Shown here one piece after another: positions 1 to 8,044 of a DNA stretch of 64,000 nt. Every line of letters starts with the position of its first letter. The first letter of the stretch is position 1. The notes beneath the pieces are model-generated. The model ran no database searches. It worked only from the letters and a program-made list of their open reading frames with translations, and was not told the DNA's origin. A program made the position numbers and the translations under genes. Source of the stretch: Corynebacterium diphtheriae (GTDB lineage Bacteria; Actinomycetota; Actinomycetes; Mycobacteriales; Mycobacteriaceae); assembly GCF_001457455.1 (NCBI RefSeq), contig NZ_LN831026.1:1674001-1738000 (forward strand). The letters run 5' to 3'.

Positions 1-473
1 CAACGCTTAACTCCTACCACCGCCTAGTCCCTGGCTTCGAGGCTCCCATCAACCTCGTGTACTCCCAGCGCAACCGCTCGGCTGCGATCCGCATTCCGAT
101 CACCGGCTCCAACCCAAAGGCAAAACGCATCGAATTCCGCGCACCAGACCCATCAGGCAACCCATACTTCGGTTTCGCTGCCATGATGCTCGCAGGCCTC
201 GACGGCATCAAGAACCGCATCGAGCCACACGCACCCGTGGATAAGGATCTCTACGAGCTACCACCAGAAGAAGCCGCTTCCATCCCTCAGGCACCAACCT
301 CCCTCGAGGCATCCCTGAAGGCTTTGGAGGAGGACAACGAGTTCCTCACCGACGGCGATGTCTTCACCGACGACTTGATCGACACCTACATCAAGCTCAA
401 GTACGACAATGAAATTGCACCTGTTCGCCTGCGCCCAACCCCGCAGGAGTTCGAGATGTATTTCGACTGCTAA
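1..473 (+). CDS. glnA: Glutamine synthetase type I, C-terminal part (5' truncated by window edge)
   Basis: The reading frame is open from base 3 to the TAA at 471-473 and gives the last ~156 residues of a type I glutamine synthetase (glutamate + NH3 + ATP to glutamine, cytoplasmic dodecamer). Visible are the substrate-site stretch NRSAAIRIP, the [14 protein letters not shown] segment, and a D-L-Y-E-L-P motif at the place of the regulatory tyrosine of adenylylated type I enzymes (N-L-Y-D-L-P in E. coli). The Tyr means this enzyme can be switched off by GlnE, which is encoded at 9961..13125. A strong hairpin terminator follows. The start lies outside the window. Confidence 0.97.
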   Translation, partial: TLNSYHRLVPGFEAPINLVYSQRNRSAAIRIPITGSNPKAKRIEFRAPDPSGNPYFGFAAMMLAGLDGIKNRIEPHAPVDKDLYELPPEEAASIPQAPTSLEASLKALEEDNEFLTDGDVFTDDLIDTYIKLKYDNEIAPVRLRPTPQEFEMYFDC

Positions 474-487
474 GAGTTTAGAGTCTA

Positions 488-526
488 GGGCGTGGTTCCG
501 ATATTCTTTCGGAGCCGCGCCCTTTT
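488..526 (+). terminator. Rho-independent terminator of glnA
   Basis: A 14-bp stem (GGGCGTGGTTCCGA with TCGGAGCCGCGCCC, pairing with two G-U wobbles) at 488-522 is followed directly by TTTT. It lies 14 bp after the glnA stop codon and just before the end of the convergent hydrolase gene. Confidence 0.9.
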
Positions 527-527
527 C

Positions 528-1400
528 TTATCCTTCTTCTACGGCAGTATCTGCCACCAGTTGCTCCATTGTCCCGCTCAGAGCTGCTTCGAGAACGTCA
601 CTGTCGGGCATATCAAAGTGGTCGTGCCCAAGCAGCAAGCTAAACGACGTCTGGGTATATCCCTGCGTGGTGTAAGCACTGTAGCCTTTGAGAGCGGCAC
701 CAACGGCATCGAAGTTTTCCAGTGTCGCTTCGGGGACGTCGTCACGCCCTACTACCCAATAAAGCGGTAGCTTATGCGGAAGTTCAGGAATAACCTGTGA
801 TTCTGGCACTTCACCACCGCTGACCATGACCGCGCCACCAGTAACCAAGGGGCTTAGCTTCGGCAGAACTTTTTGCGCTAGATATTCTGCGCCGCCGGAA
901 TAGCCCATCCACCAGATTTTGTGCTGGTTAATGTAGGGATGGTCACTTAATTGTTGTTCAATGAGTGCTCTGAGCCATTTGGTTTTACCTTCCGAGGGTT
1001 TCCACCATGCGTGGTCGTTGTCCGCAGAGGGGTCTAGTGGAGCGATGAGAATCATATTGTGGCTACGTGCCACCTCCGCCATAGAAGATAGCCCTTGGCC
1101 AGGATCATCAAACTCATCTTCGCCGTCACCATGTAGGCGCACCACGAGTCCAATGATTCGCGAGTAGTCCAAGCCCGTGTCGTAGATTCGATAATTGCTT
1201 GTCACATTATCGTGGGTAAAACTGTGCATCTCCCCGTGGTCGATGTCGCCATCGTGGGACGTGCTAGAGAATTTTTGTGTAACGGTATCAATTTTTGCAG
1301 GTGCACCTGGGAATGCGATAGCGCCGCCGAGGATACCGAGGACAATGCCCACTGCAGAAGCGATGATGATCTTGAGCTTCGCAGGAACTCTGCGTTTCAT
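528..1400 (-). CDS. Membrane-anchored or secreted alpha/beta hydrolase
   Basis: 290 residues. The N-terminus has basic residues (KRRVPAKLK) followed by a hydrophobic segment at about residues 10-32, which fits a signal peptide or anchor. The rest looks like an alpha/beta-hydrolase of the PHB-depolymerase/LpqC type, with a nucleophile elbow G-Y-S-G-G near residue 168 and a late G-H-D-H-F that could supply the catalytic His. The substrate is unknown. The start ATG at 1400 lies 7 nt after a TACTAT hexamer (1408-1413), so the transcript is probably leaderless. It converges on glnA. Confidence 0.8.
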   Translation of the reverse strand: MKRRVPAKLKIIIASAVGIVLGILGGAIAFPGAPAKIDTVTQKFSSTSHDGDIDHGEMHSFTHDNVTSNYRIYDTGLDYSRIIGLVVRLHGDGEDEFDDPGQGLSSMAEVARSHNMILIAPLDPSADNDHAWWKPSEGKTKWLRALIEQQLSDHPYINQHKIWWMGYSGGAEYLAQKVLPKLSPLVTGGAVMVSGGEVPESQVIPELPHKLPLYWVVGRDDVPEATLENFDAVGAALKGYSAYTTQGYTQTSFSLLLGHDHFDMPDSDVLEAALSGTMEQLVADTAVEEG

Positions 1401-1414
1401 GGGGTTTATAGTAC

Positions 1415-1758
1415 GCTTCGTTCTTCCACTCCCGAAGCCATTTCAGACGCTATCGACCACCCAGAACACGCAGCAGGCCGTTTTCTCCACAATTTCATCG
1501 GCGACTTCATCACGAAAGTCTTGAACGGCATCTCCATTGCCGTAGTAGTCACGCTGTCGTCGTCAATGCTTTCCATCCTGATCGGAGTGCTCGTGGGTAT
1601 GCAGTTCAAGCTCACCCCAACCCAGACAGCAAGCATCGGCATTGCAACAGGAACTGCCAATCTCGGCAGGTTTTGGAATTTCAGGGATTGTGGCACCACT
1701 TGCTGCGCTAAATGCCGAGGGCGCTGGGACTCGTGCGTTCAGAAAATTACACTCTTGA
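1415..1758 (+). pseudogene. Remnant of a PTS_EIIC-type membrane protein
   Basis: A frame without a usable start reads a hydrophobic membrane protein (FLHNFIGDFITKVLNG, then FKLTPTQTASIGIATG). Near 1665 the sense changes frame and continues as GFGISGIVAPLAALNAEGAG before a TGA at 1756. One extra C near 1664 explains the shift. The motifs recall the EIIC-like integral membrane family PF13303, about 330 residues long, so both ends and probably an internal piece are missing. Upstream the frame runs antisense into the 5' end of the hydrolase gene. Family assignment is from memory and tentative; that it is a broken gene is better supported. Confidence 0.5.
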
Positions 1759-1779
1759 TTTTGAATAAATCCACATAGC

Positions 1780-1821
1780 AAAACCGAGACATTCCCTCCC
1801 TCAAAGGAATGTCTCGGTTTT
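1780..1821. terminator. Bidirectional terminator hairpin
   Basis: Perfect 16-bp inverted repeat (AAAACCGAGACATTCC at 1780-1795, its complement at 1806-1821) with a 10-nt loop. It has A and T tracts on both sides. It lies between the pseudogene remnant (+) and the CsbD-like gene (-) and can stop transcription from both. Confidence 0.9.
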
Positions 1822-1843
1822 ATTTTTACTCAAGTGTTAAGCG

Positions 1844-2053
1844 TTAGTTCTCTTCATCTTTTTGGAAAGATCCAAGGACCTTATCTGCAGCGCCCTTGAT
1901 CTTATCGCCGGCATCGCTAACGGCCTGCTTAACATCGGCTTTGGTCTGATCGGCGCGACCTTCGTCGGCAAGCTGCTCGTTCTCAGTAGCCTCTCCTACT
2001 GCCTCTTTTGCTTTGCCGCCCAATTCTTCGATCTTGTTCTCAAAATCACTCAT
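1844..2053 (-). CDS. CsbD-like stress protein
   Basis: A 69-residue, highly charged, soluble protein rich in Ala, Glu, Lys and Asp, with the pattern KIEELGGKAKEAVGEATEN followed by KADVKQAVSDAGDKIKGAADK. This is the CsbD/YjbJ family, whose members are abundant general-stress proteins of unknown biochemical role. An ideal Shine-Dalgarno AAGGAGG stands about 8 nt before the ATG at 2053. The imperfect palindrome GTGGGATT/ATTCCCAC at about 2078-2100 upstream may be part of its promoter. Transcription ends in the hairpin at 1780-1821. Confidence 0.85.
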   Translation of the reverse strand: MSDFENKIEELGGKAKEAVGEATENEQLADEGRADQTKADVKQAVSDAGDKIKGAADKVLGSFQKDEEN

Positions 2054-2165
2054 GGTGACGTGCCTCCTTAAGGCGTAGTGGGATTAATACCAATTCCCAC
2101 CGTAGGTCGCCTTAAAGATGCCCGCCACCATGTGCACACATTGTTATCAACCCGCAAGGTAATTG

Positions 2166-3518
2166 TTACAGAACCATCGCTGCCACCCAACCAGCTGCTA
2201 TAAGCGGGAGGTTGAAGTGGAGGAAGGTCGGAATAACTGAATCTCGAATGTGGTCATGCTGACCATCCGCATTCAAACCTGCTGTAGGACCAAGTGTGGA
2301 ATCCGAAGCTGGGGAGCCCGCGTCACCCAAAGCGCCGGCGGCACCAATGATCGCAACCGTTGCTGCTGGAGAAAATCCCATGGTGGCACACAGCGGAACA
2401 TAAATCGTTGCGATAATCGGGAGCGTGGAAAACGAAGAGCCAATGCCCATAGTCACCACAAGACCCACCAAGAGCATCACAAGAGCACCTGCAGCTTTGT
2501 TTTCACCAAACATGGCAGCGGAGGCGTCGACAAGCGATTCAACTTCGCCCGTCTCACTCATAACCGAGGCAAAGCCTTGGGCCGTAATCATAATGAAGCC
2601 AATCATGGCCATCATCTTCATACCCTGGCTAAAGACATCATCAGCTTCTCGCCAGTTCACCGCACCAGTGAGCATAAAGATAGCCAAGCCAGTAAGAGCA
2701 CCGATCAACAAAGAATCCGCTTCGGTATCCAGCGACTGCATAACGATCTGAACAGCGAAAGTGGCAAAGATTGCGACTAGAGAAACAATAACCTTGTATC
2801 GAGAAACCGGCTTTTCTTCCTCATCAGTCTCCACAATGACCACAGTCTGATAATCACGTGGCTTGCGATAGCTAAAGAACACAGCAATTAACAGACCAAC
2901 AAACATACCCAACGCGGGGATTCCCATGACCTGCATGATGTTAATGCCGCTGGTGTCCATTCCAGCTTTGCGGATGTTACCGAGCAAAATCTCGTTGAGG
3001 AAGATTGAACCAAATCCCAGCGGAATCCACATGTAGGTAGTAACCAAACCAAAGGTAAGCACACAGGTAACAACACGACGATCCAACCGCAGCTTATTCA
3101 TCACACTGAGAAGAGGTGGCACGATCAGTGGGATAAAGGCGATGTGAACTGGGATGAGGTTCTGACTCATCACACTCATAGCAAGGATTCCCATGAGCAT
3201 GAGCCATTTGGTTACAGCAACTGCTTTTTTACTTGCGCTTTGTTCTTCACCACTAATTTTTTTCATGATGAAGTCGGCTAAAAGCTTGGGCAAGCCCGAG
3301 CTTGCCACCGCCATGGCAAAGGCACCGAGCATGGCATAACTAAGCGCAATTTTCGCACCACCAGCTAGGCCTTCTTGGAAAGCAACCATCGTTGCATCAA
3401 GGCCAATTCCACTGGTCAGACCGCCCACAAGGGCACCGATAAAGAGGGCCAAGACCACGTGAACTCGCAAGACCGCGAGTACCAGCATGACAACGACCGC
3501 TAGTAACACTGCATTCAT
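2166..3518 (-). CDS. NhaC/YuiF-type Na+/H+ antiporter family permease
   Basis: 450 residues with about 11-12 hydrophobic membrane segments. The N-terminal pair of helices, the EGLAGGAKIALSYAMLGAFA stretch and the late GAAGALGDAGSPASDSTLGP signature match the YuiF/HI1586 branch of the NhaC-type antiporter family. Members have been annotated as sodium:proton antiporters or amino-acid (histidine) permeases, so the substrate is not certain. The start ATG at 3518 lies 7 nt after TAATTT, indicating a leaderless mRNA. The gene is divergent from a GntR regulator, which may control it. Confidence 0.85.
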   Translation of the reverse strand: MNAVLLAVVVMLVLAVLRVHVVLALFIGALVGGLTSGIGLDATMVAFQEGLAGGAKIALSYAMLGAFAMAVASSGLPKLLADFIMKKISGEEQSASKKAVAVTKWLMLMGILAMSVMSQNLIPVHIAFIPLIVPPLLSVMNKLRLDRRVVTCVLTFGLVTTYMWIPLGFGSIFLNEILLGNIRKAGMDTSGINIMQVMGIPALGMFVGLLIAVFFSYRKPRDYQTVVIVETDEEEKPVSRYKVIVSLVAIFATFAVQIVMQSLDTEADSLLIGALTGLAIFMLTGAVNWREADDVFSQGMKMMAMIGFIMITAQGFASVMSETGEVESLVDASAAMFGENKAAGALVMLLVGLVVTMGIGSSFSTLPIIATIYVPLCATMGFSPAATVAIIGAAGALGDAGSPASDSTLGPTAGLNADGQHDHIRDSVIPTFLHFNLPLIAAGWVAAMVL

Positions 3519-3522
3519 AGCG

Positions 3523-3550
3523 AATAAATTACGCTATTACGCAATTTATT
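3523..3550. promoter_or_regulatory. Inverted repeat over the antiporter promoter
   Basis: AATAAATT at 3523-3530 and its complement AATTTATT at 3543-3550 flank 12 nt. The arms cover the presumed -10 (TAATTT on the minus strand) of the gene starting at 3518, so this is a candidate operator, perhaps for the adjacent GntR regulator. The repeat is visible; the function is inferred. Confidence 0.4.
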
Positions 3551-3600
3551 AATAGCTGGATAGAAATTACCCCCGCACTCTGTACGTATTAAAACACCAG

Positions 3601-3640
3601 TTGACTATCCATACTTGTGTTGGATCCATGTTAGATCTAA
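3601..3640 (+). promoter_or_regulatory. Promoter region and palindrome before the GntR gene
   Basis: A TTGACT element at 3601 could be a -35 box. A perfect 10-bp palindrome TTAGATCTAA at 3631-3640 lies ten bases before the ATG at 3650, where an autoregulatory operator would be expected. No clear Shine-Dalgarno precedes the ATG. Confidence 0.35.
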
Positions 3641-3649
3641 CTTGTATCT

Positions 3650-4333
3650 ATGTCGTATTCACAGCATGATCCTCATGTCGCAGCACTCTTGGATCACACA
3701 TCCGAGTTGCCCGCCGCCGAGCGCGCCTATCTCTATCTAAAACAACAGATCACTCACGGCCACCTCAGCGACAATGACATGATCAGTGAAGGCGACATAG
3801 GCAAAGTACTCAGTTTGAGCCGCACGCCTGTACGTGAAGCATTTCTCAGGCTAGAAACCGAAGGGTTCTTGCGTCTCTATCCAAAACGTGGCGCCTTGAT
3901 CGTGCCACTCGGAGCAGAAGACATCCGCGACATTTACGAGTCCCGTTACCTCATCGAGGCTCACTCAGCCCAAAAAGTTGCGCAACTACCAAGCGCACAA
4001 CGAACGGCGATCGTCGCAGCGCTAGAAGCCACCATCGAAAAGCAAGAAGAGGCCTTAAGCCGCGAACGACTCGACCTCTATACCGACTTCGACGCAGAGT
4101 TTCATCAACACATCATGAAAGCTGCTGGCAACGAAATTCTGGCGCACCTCTACAACAGCTTGCGGGATAAACAAGCACGCATCACCTCACGTATCGTGAC
4201 CCGCAACGCTGACAACGCCCAAGTGTTTGTCCAAGGCCATAAACAACTAACTTTGGCAATCCGCGACGGCAATAGCGACACCTACCAACAGGTTCTTTCT
4301 GAACACCTTGCCACTTCGCAACATCAGTTTTAA
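3650..4333 (+). CDS. GntR-family (FCD subfamily) transcriptional regulator
   Basis: 227 residues. Residues about 20-85 form a winged helix-turn-helix with the typical GntR stretch ISEGDIGKVLSLSRTPVREA followed by LRLETEGFLRLYPKRGALI. The C-terminal two-thirds is helical and matches the FCD ligand-binding domain, with D-x-E-F-H near 145 (FDAEFHQHI) supplying metal-site residues. FCD regulators usually sense small carboxylates or sugar acids. The gene is 21 bp upstream of a co-directional MFS transporter and divergent from the antiporter, so it probably controls one or both. Confidence 0.9.
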   Translation: MSYSQHDPHVAALLDHTSELPAAERAYLYLKQQITHGHLSDNDMISEGDIGKVLSLSRTPVREAFLRLETEGFLRLYPKRGALIVPLGAEDIRDIYESRYLIEAHSAQKVAQLPSAQRTAIVAALEATIEKQEEALSRERLDLYTDFDAEFHQHIMKAAGNEILAHLYNSLRDKQARITSRIVTRNADNAQVFVQGHKQLTLAIRDGNSDTYQQVLSEHLATSQHQF

Positions 4334-4354
4334 CGACACACAGTAAGAAGAGCT

Positions 4355-5614
4355 ATGCCTCAAAAGCAGCAATCGGCCGTGCATCCACGCGACTGGTTCC
4401 CAGTAGCAGCCACAATGATCGCCATCGCTTGGGGAGGCAACGAATTTACCCCCTTGCTCGTCATGTACCGCGCAACCAGCCATTTCGAACAAGTCGTGGT
4501 CAACGGACTCCTCGGTGCCTATGTGATCGGCATCGTCCCCGCCCTGCTTATAGCAGGACCCCTATCAGACCTTATCGGTCGACGCCCCACTCTCCTACCC
4601 GCAATACCTATCTCATTATTCGGATCCGTCCTCATGTCCTTGGCACCACACCATCCCGTGGTCATTGGTGCAGGCCGTATCTTTTCCGGAATCGCCCTCG
4701 GCCTCGTCATGGCCGTAGGTTCTACATGGATCACTGAACTTTCCGCCGCTAGTGGCACCGATGCCACAGCAGGTCCCCGGCGCGCCGGATTATGCCTGAC
4801 CGGTGGTTTTCTCGTTGGCGCCGGTGTGGCTTCAATTCTTGCCCAGTGGGCGCCAGCTCCTGCCCACACGCCTTATGTGCTGCACATTATCCTGACCGTA
4901 TTCACTGGTTTTTGGCTCTTAAAGGCACCAGAAACCAACGCCCCCGAGCTAGGTACGGTCAAGGCAGCGTGGCAAACAGTTGGCTTTCGACGTTTCTTCC
5001 AAGATCTGCGTATCCCCGCTGCTGCACACAAGCGATTCTTACGCGTAGTTGTTCCCGTAGCCCCCTGGGTTTTTGGTTGTGCGGGCGCAGCCTATGCGAT
5101 TCTCCCCCAGCTACTTGCTACTTCAGCAGGAAATATCCCTATCGCATTTTCTGGGTTGATGACGGTTCTCACTCTTGGTTGTGGTGCTGGAATTCAGATC
5201 GTCGGCAAGCTGATTGATACCCGCGAGTCTGCGCGCGCATCGGTCGTTGCCATGGCGATTATTACTGTTGGAGTTGCTATTGGAGCCGTCGCAGCCTCCG
5301 ACCTTAACATTTGGATCGGAATTCTCTCGGCCATGCTGATGGGTATGGGCTACGGTCTAGCATTGGTGGCTGGCTTGTCCGAGGTACAACGCATTGCCCA
5401 AGCAGATGATCTTGCAGGCCTCACAGCAGTCTATTATTCGGTTGCTTACCTAGGCTTTTTCATCCCGATGGCCTTCGCAGCATTAAATGCACGTTTTAGC
5501 TACACGGTGCTGTTTTCAGTAGGCACCGTGCTCGCACTCGCATGTTTGATTGCGGTTACCACCGCATGGCGAGCCCATCTACCAGGTGTTCGCCATATCG
5601 CGGTAGCTGCCTAG
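4355..5614 (+). CDS. Major facilitator superfamily transporter
   Basis: 419 residues with about 12 predicted membrane segments. The MFS loop 2-3 signature is present as GPLSDLIGRRPTLL near residue 65. The substrate cannot be read from the sequence. The gene starts 21 bp after the GntR-type regulator and is likely its co-transcribed target, suggesting uptake or export of the regulator's ligand. Its stop overlaps the end of the convergent Nudix gene by 4 bp. Confidence 0.88.
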   Translation: MPQKQQSAVHPRDWFPVAATMIAIAWGGNEFTPLLVMYRATSHFEQVVVNGLLGAYVIGIVPALLIAGPLSDLIGRRPTLLPAIPISLFGSVLMSLAPHHPVVIGAGRIFSGIALGLVMAVGSTWITELSAASGTDATAGPRRAGLCLTGGFLVGAGVASILAQWAPAPAHTPYVLHIILTVFTGFWLLKAPETNAPELGTVKAAWQTVGFRRFFQDLRIPAAAHKRFLRVVVPVAPWVFGCAGAAYAILPQLLATSAGNIPIAFSGLMTVLTLGCGAGIQIVGKLIDTRESARASVVAMAIITVGVAIGAVAASDLNIWIGILSAMLMGMGYGLALVAGLSEVQRIAQADDLAGLTAVYYSVAYLGFFIPMAFAALNARFSYTVLFSVGTVLALACLIAVTTAWRAHLPGVRHIAVAA

Positions 5615-6147
5615 CGGCGTCGTTCTCGTTTTTCGTATCCCATGCGCGGCCGGAAGCCTTCTGGCCGCCGCAACTGGGCTACGGCGTCTCCGACAACCAA
5701 CCTAAAACGTGGTTTCATCGGAGGCATTTGCATCACAGAGAACCATCGCACCTCGGTGTTTTCGTCGTCACCGATACGTGGGGTGCTGTCTCCTACAACT
5801 TCACACCGCATGGCGGTATCCATGTAGTGCGAAACATCCCCATTAGGGTAGGTAACTGGCCCTACAGCACCTACTCCAAGCAGTGCTTCCACGGTGACGT
5901 CAAGGCCAGTTTCTTCCTTAACTTCGCGTACAGCTGCACTGTGTGGTTGCTCGCCGGGATCGACGATTCCGGTTACTGGCGTCCATTCGCCATTATCAGC
6001 TCGCTTAACAAGCAGCACTTCTGGGACAGCGGTAATTGGTGCTCCTTCTGGAACATCCTTAATAACAACGGCGGTAACCCCAGGTAAAAATAGCGGATCG
6101 TTGCCGATCTTTTCCCGCAGTTGAAGTACAAAATCCGGTGTAGGCAT
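5611..6147 (-). CDS. Nudix hydrolase
   Basis: 178 residues. A complete Nudix box is visible: G-I-V-D-P-G-E, seven residues, R-E-V-K-E-E-T-G-L. It binds the catalytic Mg2+ and cleaves nucleoside diphosphate-linked substrates. Length and the C-terminal basic tail (RPRMGYEKRERRR) do not identify the substrate. GAAGG lies upstream of the ATG at 6147. It probably forms a two-gene unit with the 48-residue gene 30 bp upstream. Confidence 0.9.
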   Translation of the reverse strand: MPTPDFVLQLREKIGNDPLFLPGVTAVVIKDVPEGAPITAVPEVLLVKRADNGEWTPVTGIVDPGEQPHSAAVREVKEETGLDVTVEALLGVGAVGPVTYPNGDVSHYMDTAMRCEVVGDSTPRIGDDENTEVRWFSVMQMPPMKPRFRLVVGDAVAQLRRPEGFRPRMGYEKRERRR

Positions 6148-6177
6148 CGTGGAAATATTCCTTCAATTCTTTAAAAG

Positions 6178-6324
6178 TTATTGTTTCTCTGGAGAGTCTG
6201 CCTCATCCAGTGCATTGGTTTCGTTCTGCTGGCGTAACGCTGCTTCTTTTTTGATCTTTTCGGCAAAGGCCTTGGGATCAAAGTCAGTGAAGTATTCCGG
6301 TCCAGCGAATTGCTCTTGTGCCAT
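6178..6324 (-). CDS. Small hypothetical protein (48 aa)
   Basis: A 48-residue acidic, helical protein (begins MAQEQFAGPEYF, ends ADSPEKQ) without recognisable domains. I chose the internal ATG at 6324 because a TAGACT hexamer ends exactly 7 nt before it, the leaderless spacing seen elsewhere in this window. The longer frame to 6411 would run through the thrC terminator. It is followed after 30 bp by the Nudix gene and is probably cotranscribed with it. Confidence 0.6.
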   Translation of the reverse strand: MAQEQFAGPEYFTDFDPKAFAEKIKKEAALRQQNETNALDEADSPEKQ

Positions 6325-6346
6325 GGGTGTCAGTCTAGCTATGAAA

Positions 6347-6397
6347 AATCCCCACTTCATCCGTGAGTGTGTCACAGTACCAGATGGCATGGGGATT
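6347..6397 (-). terminator. Probable thrC terminator
   Basis: On the minus strand AATCCCCA (6397-6390) pairs with TGGGGATT (6354-6347), followed by TTT. The loop is long (about 35 nt) but can fold internally. It lies about 30 bp after the thrC stop and just upstream of the promoter of the next gene. A second short hairpin (GTAGTC/GACTAC) lies at 6404-6418. Confidence 0.6.
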
Positions 6398-6426
6398 GTA
6401 TGCGTAGTCAACGACTACAAAAAGCA

Positions 6427-7875
6427 CTACTGAGTTTTTTCGGTTTCCTCGATGCTAGTCACAATGAAGTCTTTGACCACTGCTACGTCATTAGGAAGAT
6501 CAGTTACACGCCGTTGAGCATCCATGATGTTGGCAAAGCGCTCTGGCATCTCAGGTTCGCGTCCTGTTGCCTCGCAGATAGTGTCAGCGAACTTAACTGG
6601 AAGCGCAGTTTCAAGGCAGACAATTGGCGAATCAATATCGCAGGCCCAATCTCGTGCTACTTTCACACCGTCCGCGGTATGAGGGTCGATCATCATGCCA
6701 CGATTTTCGTAGCAGTCTGCAATCGTGGCAACACGATCAGCATGGGTAGATTTACCGGAGGCAAATCCGTAACGATTCGCGGCCTCGGCGAATGCTGGGT
6801 CCTGAGCCAAGCTGAATCCACCCTGCTTGACTTGGGTACCAAATAGATCAGCTACTCTGCCTGCATCTCGTCCGAGAAGATCAAATATAAAGCGTTCAAA
6901 GTTAGAAGCGCGCGAAATGTCCATGGACGGAGAGGATGTTTCATACGTATCTGCAGAACTGCGTACACGGTAATCGCCGGTGCGGAAAAACTCATCGAGT
7001 ACATCATTTTCATTCGTTGCAACGATAAGGCGATCGATAGGAAGACCCATCTGTTTTGCAATATGCCCTGCGCAGATGTCACCGAAGTTGCCGGTTGGTA
7101 CACAAAAGCTCACTTTTTGGTCGTTGCTATCGGTAACGCGAAGCCAAGAAGAAATGTAATACACAACTTGTGCTACAAGACGTGCCCAGTTAATGGAGTT
7201 CACTGCTCCGATTCGGTAGTTCTTTTTAAATTCCGAATCCCCCGACACTGCTTTAACTACATCTTGGCAATCGTCGAATACACCATCGAGCGCGATATTA
7301 AAGATATTTGAGTCATCAAGACCGAACATCTGTGCCTGCTGGAATGGGGTCATACGCCCCGCAGGGGTGAGCATAAAAACGCGGATCCCCTTTCGGCCAC
7401 GCATGGCGTATTCCGCAGACGATCCGGTGTCACCGGAGGTTGCACCGAGGATATTCAGGGATTCGCCGCGACGCTCTAGCTCATATTCGAAAAGTTCGCC
7501 GAGCAACTGCATAGCCATGTCTTTAAATGCCGCCGTTGGGCCTTCTGAAAGATGACCGATATAAATGTTGTTCTCCAGCTTGGTCACTGGAACGATGTCC
7601 TCGTCGGAAAATTTTGGCGTGGTGTACGCACGGGCGGTGATTTTTTCAATATCGGCCGCAGGGATGTCGTCGATAAATAGCTTTAATACTTCAGCTGCGA
7701 GTGCCGCATATCCTTTGTCTTCTAACAACGTACGCCACTGCTCAAGCAGCTCTTCGGTCAGTTGTGGATACTGTTCCGGCAGGTAAAGGCCGCCATCGGG
7801 GGCAAGTCCACCAAGCAAGATATCGGTAAATCGAGCCGGAGTCGATGATGCGTCGCGCGTTGAAATATATTTCAT
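6427..7875 (-). CDS. thrC: Threonine synthase
   Basis: A 482-residue PLP enzyme converting O-phosphohomoserine to threonine. The N-terminal YISTRDASSTPARFTDILLGG segment and the lysine in GPTAAFKDMAMQ (Schiff-base site) mark it as type I threonine synthase, as does the SGDTGSSAEYA loop. I chose the ATG at 7875 rather than the longer frame because the conserved N-terminus starts there and AGGAG lies just before it. It is monocistronic here, separate from hom-thrB as in other corynebacteria. Confidence 0.97.
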   Translation of the reverse strand: MKYISTRDASSTPARFTDILLGGLAPDGGLYLPEQYPQLTEELLEQWRTLLEDKGYAALAAEVLKLFIDDIPAADIEKITARAYTTPKFSDEDIVPVTKLENNIYIGHLSEGPTAAFKDMAMQLLGELFEYELERRGESLNILGATSGDTGSSAEYAMRGRKGIRVFMLTPAGRMTPFQQAQMFGLDDSNIFNIALDGVFDDCQDVVKAVSGDSEFKKNYRIGAVNSINWARLVAQVVYYISSWLRVTDSNDQKVSFCVPTGNFGDICAGHIAKQMGLPIDRLIVATNENDVLDEFFRTGDYRVRSSADTYETSSPSMDISRASNFERFIFDLLGRDAGRVADLFGTQVKQGGFSLAQDPAFAEAANRYGFASGKSTHADRVATIADCYENRGMMIDPHTADGVKVARDWACDIDSPIVCLETALPVKFADTICEATGREPEMPERFANIMDAQRRVTDLPNDVAVVKDFIVTSIEETEKTQ

Positions 7876-8044
7876 CTCTCCTACCCTAGCGGTGACACCG
7901 CGCACACTACGACAATTGCGCCCACATATACCCCCATACTGCAGGTTTTATTCGAAGAACATCTCATCTGCCCAGTACCTAGCGCGCCACTCACCACCAT
8001 TTTTGATAGCGTTAGGGCTTACAAATCGGACAGTAGGAAGTTTC

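Noticed and set aside
6341..6433. 30-codon plus-strand ORF between the 48-aa gene and thrC
   Set aside because: It lies over the thrC terminator stem, with no ribosome site and no promoter; its amino acids follow from the hairpin sequence.
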